This document shows positions 63,147 to 64,000 of a stretch of 64,000 nucleotides of DNA, piece by piece. A program made the position numbers and the translations under genes. Within the stretch, counting starts at the first letter, position 1. Every line of letters begins with the position of its first letter. This DNA comes from Chondrilla cf. caribensis. Its lineage: Eukaryota; Porifera; Demospongiae; Chondrillida; Chondrillidae. The stretch spans positions 4,920,767-4,984,766 of the forward strand of contig OZ026556.1 in assembly GCA_964020155.1 (NCBI GenBank), written 5' to 3'. A model generated the notes under the pieces. It searched no databases. It saw nothing but the letters and a program-made list of their open reading frames with translations, and was not told the DNA's origin.

Positions 63147-63351
63147 AATCTAACGTACACTCTATTGGTTCACTGTTTATCGTCTTCAAACTTAACAACA
63201 GTTGTTCTTATGTGTTGATGCTTCAGGTCATCGTTTAGTGTTTTCTCACAAAAAAGACAGTGAAAGAGAAGGTAACGACAGGGTTCTACCCTCTCCATTG
63301 GTCCTACCCTCTGAGGAACCAGATGTAGAGGAGATTACAGTTAACCATTAA
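59952..63351 (+). CDS. DUS1L: tRNA-dihydrouridine synthase 1-like
   Basis: FMN-dependent enzyme that reduces uridines 16/17 in the tRNA D-loop. Ten exons: 59952-60182, 60488-60647, 60843-61142, 61788-61932, 62117-62219, 62478-62563, 62655-62779, 62865-62908, 62999-63074, 63227-63351; 464 aa (human about 473). The exon 6 acceptor could instead be at 62457, adding MALLFQK in frame. Landmarks: [45 protein letters not shown], the catalytic [52 protein letters not shown] and [10 protein letters not shown]. The C-terminal zinc-binding part has [19 protein letters not shown] and DCEGH. An in-frame ATG at 59874, inside the palindrome, would add 26 residues unlike DUS1L; the start at 59952 fits the family. 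Confidence 0.95.
63075..63145 (+). repeat. (TG)n starting at a splice donor, DUS1L intron 9
   Basis: The donor GTATGT of exon 9 leads directly into TG repeats with a CTCTGTCTG interruption. Confidence 0.92.
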
Positions 63352-63667
63352 GAATTATTCAATCTTGGATTCATTATTTATTTGAAAGTAATAATATCAT
63401 ATGTACATTACATGCGGATGTATTTATGCGCATATAACATTTCAAAGGAGAATGAGTCCATATAATTATTGTTCAAACAAATTGGCAGTTAAAAATGACA
63501 AGTGGAAATTGGAGTTGTAATTTCAAACCACAAAACACAAGGGTGCTACGCACACACCACGATAACCCCTGTCCTCCATACACGGGTGACAATATCATGC
63601 TAAGTGGAGTTCAATAGTGGCAAGGCTTAAATATTGGTCATCAACTGAAATTTTGTGAACTGGTCTT
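63352..63667. other. Convergent intergenic region DUS1L / right-edge gene
   Basis: A/T-rich 3' UTR-like sequence; nothing else seen. Confidence 0.5.
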
Positions 63668-63943
63668 TCAAGTGTTGGAATCCCGATCGGAGACCAAGTT
63701 TGAGTAGTCCTACACACAACAAGCAAGAGCATATCGTTACACAGATATGAACTGAAGACTAAACAATAATAACACAGATAGACTAATAACCATATGAGCA
63801 TGGTTACACACTGCACACCACACAGCCCTCCAGTGCGATGACAGGAGGAGCACCTGAGTTATAGGCCCCTTTCATCATTCGATGGAGGCCTCCCCCGAGA
63901 ATGACTTGAACCAAAATACTGACTTTAGTGGATATTTCCCCAC
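63668..63943 (-). CDS. Last two exons of an unidentified gene, runs off the right edge
   Basis: Two minus-strand exons with good splice borders: 63819-63943 (acceptor CATAACAG, donor GTGTGC) and 63668-63709 (acceptor GTGTGTAG). Joined in phase 0 they read GEISTKVSILVQVILGGGLH and KGAYNSGAPPVIALEGCV, then DYSNLVSDRDSNT and a stop. The ILVQVILGGGLH...GAPPVIALEG pattern (beta strand, glycine-rich turn, then Pro-Pro-Val strand) loosely recalls a nucleotide-binding Rossmann-like fold such as the SLOG domain of TRPM channels, but this is too short to name. A different donor would shift the last exon to another open frame ending at 63598. Position tail-to-tail with DUS1L fits the alternating pattern of the window. 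Confidence 0.4.
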
Positions 63944-64000
63944 CTGTTATGGGAGAACAGAGGAGACGAGACAGTCAGCTGTTGATGTGTGAGTACATGT

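Overview
This is a window of an intron-rich, gene-dense animal nuclear genome. All genes have GT-AG (one GC-AG) introns, none has a bacterial ribosome-binding context, and the proteins are animal orthologues. The gene set (DPH7, MED11, USP36-type deubiquitinase, BAIAP2/IRSp53, GMPPB, EIF3B, an FMO and DUS1L) combined with short intergenic gaps, sponge-like gene models and secreted CUB proteins without close vertebrate counterparts suggests an early-branching metazoan, most likely a sponge. That placement is inference: I could not search a database.

Layout. 1-226 (-): first exon of an unidentified gene leaving the left edge. 378-622: a broken duplicate of DPH7 exon 1. 1600-8920: about 7.3 kb of a ~358-bp satellite with higher-order structure. 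8960-9620: a second, ~195-bp repeat family. 9897-21921 (+): DPH7. 22118-24108 and 25239-26325 (+): two tandem secreted CUB-domain genes. 26958-29216 (-): MED11. 29378-42998 (+): USP36/USP42-like deubiquitinase. 43295-44631 (-): TMEM249-like membrane protein. 44656-49461 (+): BAIAP2-type I-BAR/SH3 protein. 49865-50947 (-): GMPPB. 51060-57216 (+): EIF3B. 57443-59779 (-): flavin-containing monooxygenase. 59952-63351 (+): DUS1L. 63668-63943 (-): last two exons of an unidentified gene leaving the right edge.

From MED11 rightwards the genes alternate strictly: head-to-head pairs sharing a 24-172 bp gap between start codons (MED11/USP36, TMEM249-like/BAIAP2, GMPPB/EIF3B, FMO/DUS1L) joined tail-to-tail. 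The left end (unidentified minus gene next to the DPH7 exon 1 copy) looks like a fifth such pair that was split by duplication and satellite growth. Exon phases were followed by eye through every complete gene and close without frameshift, so these genes look intact.

The genes do not form one pathway. Several serve translation (DPH7 for the eEF2 diphthamide modification, EIF3B for initiation, DUS1L for tRNA dihydrouridine, USP36 for nucleolar/ribosome biology), beside transcription (MED11), glycosylation (GMPPB) and actin/membrane shape (BAIAP2). Introns are loaded with (TG/CA)n tracts and at least ten unrelated minisatellites, each confined to one intron; these explain nearly all long non-coding open frames.
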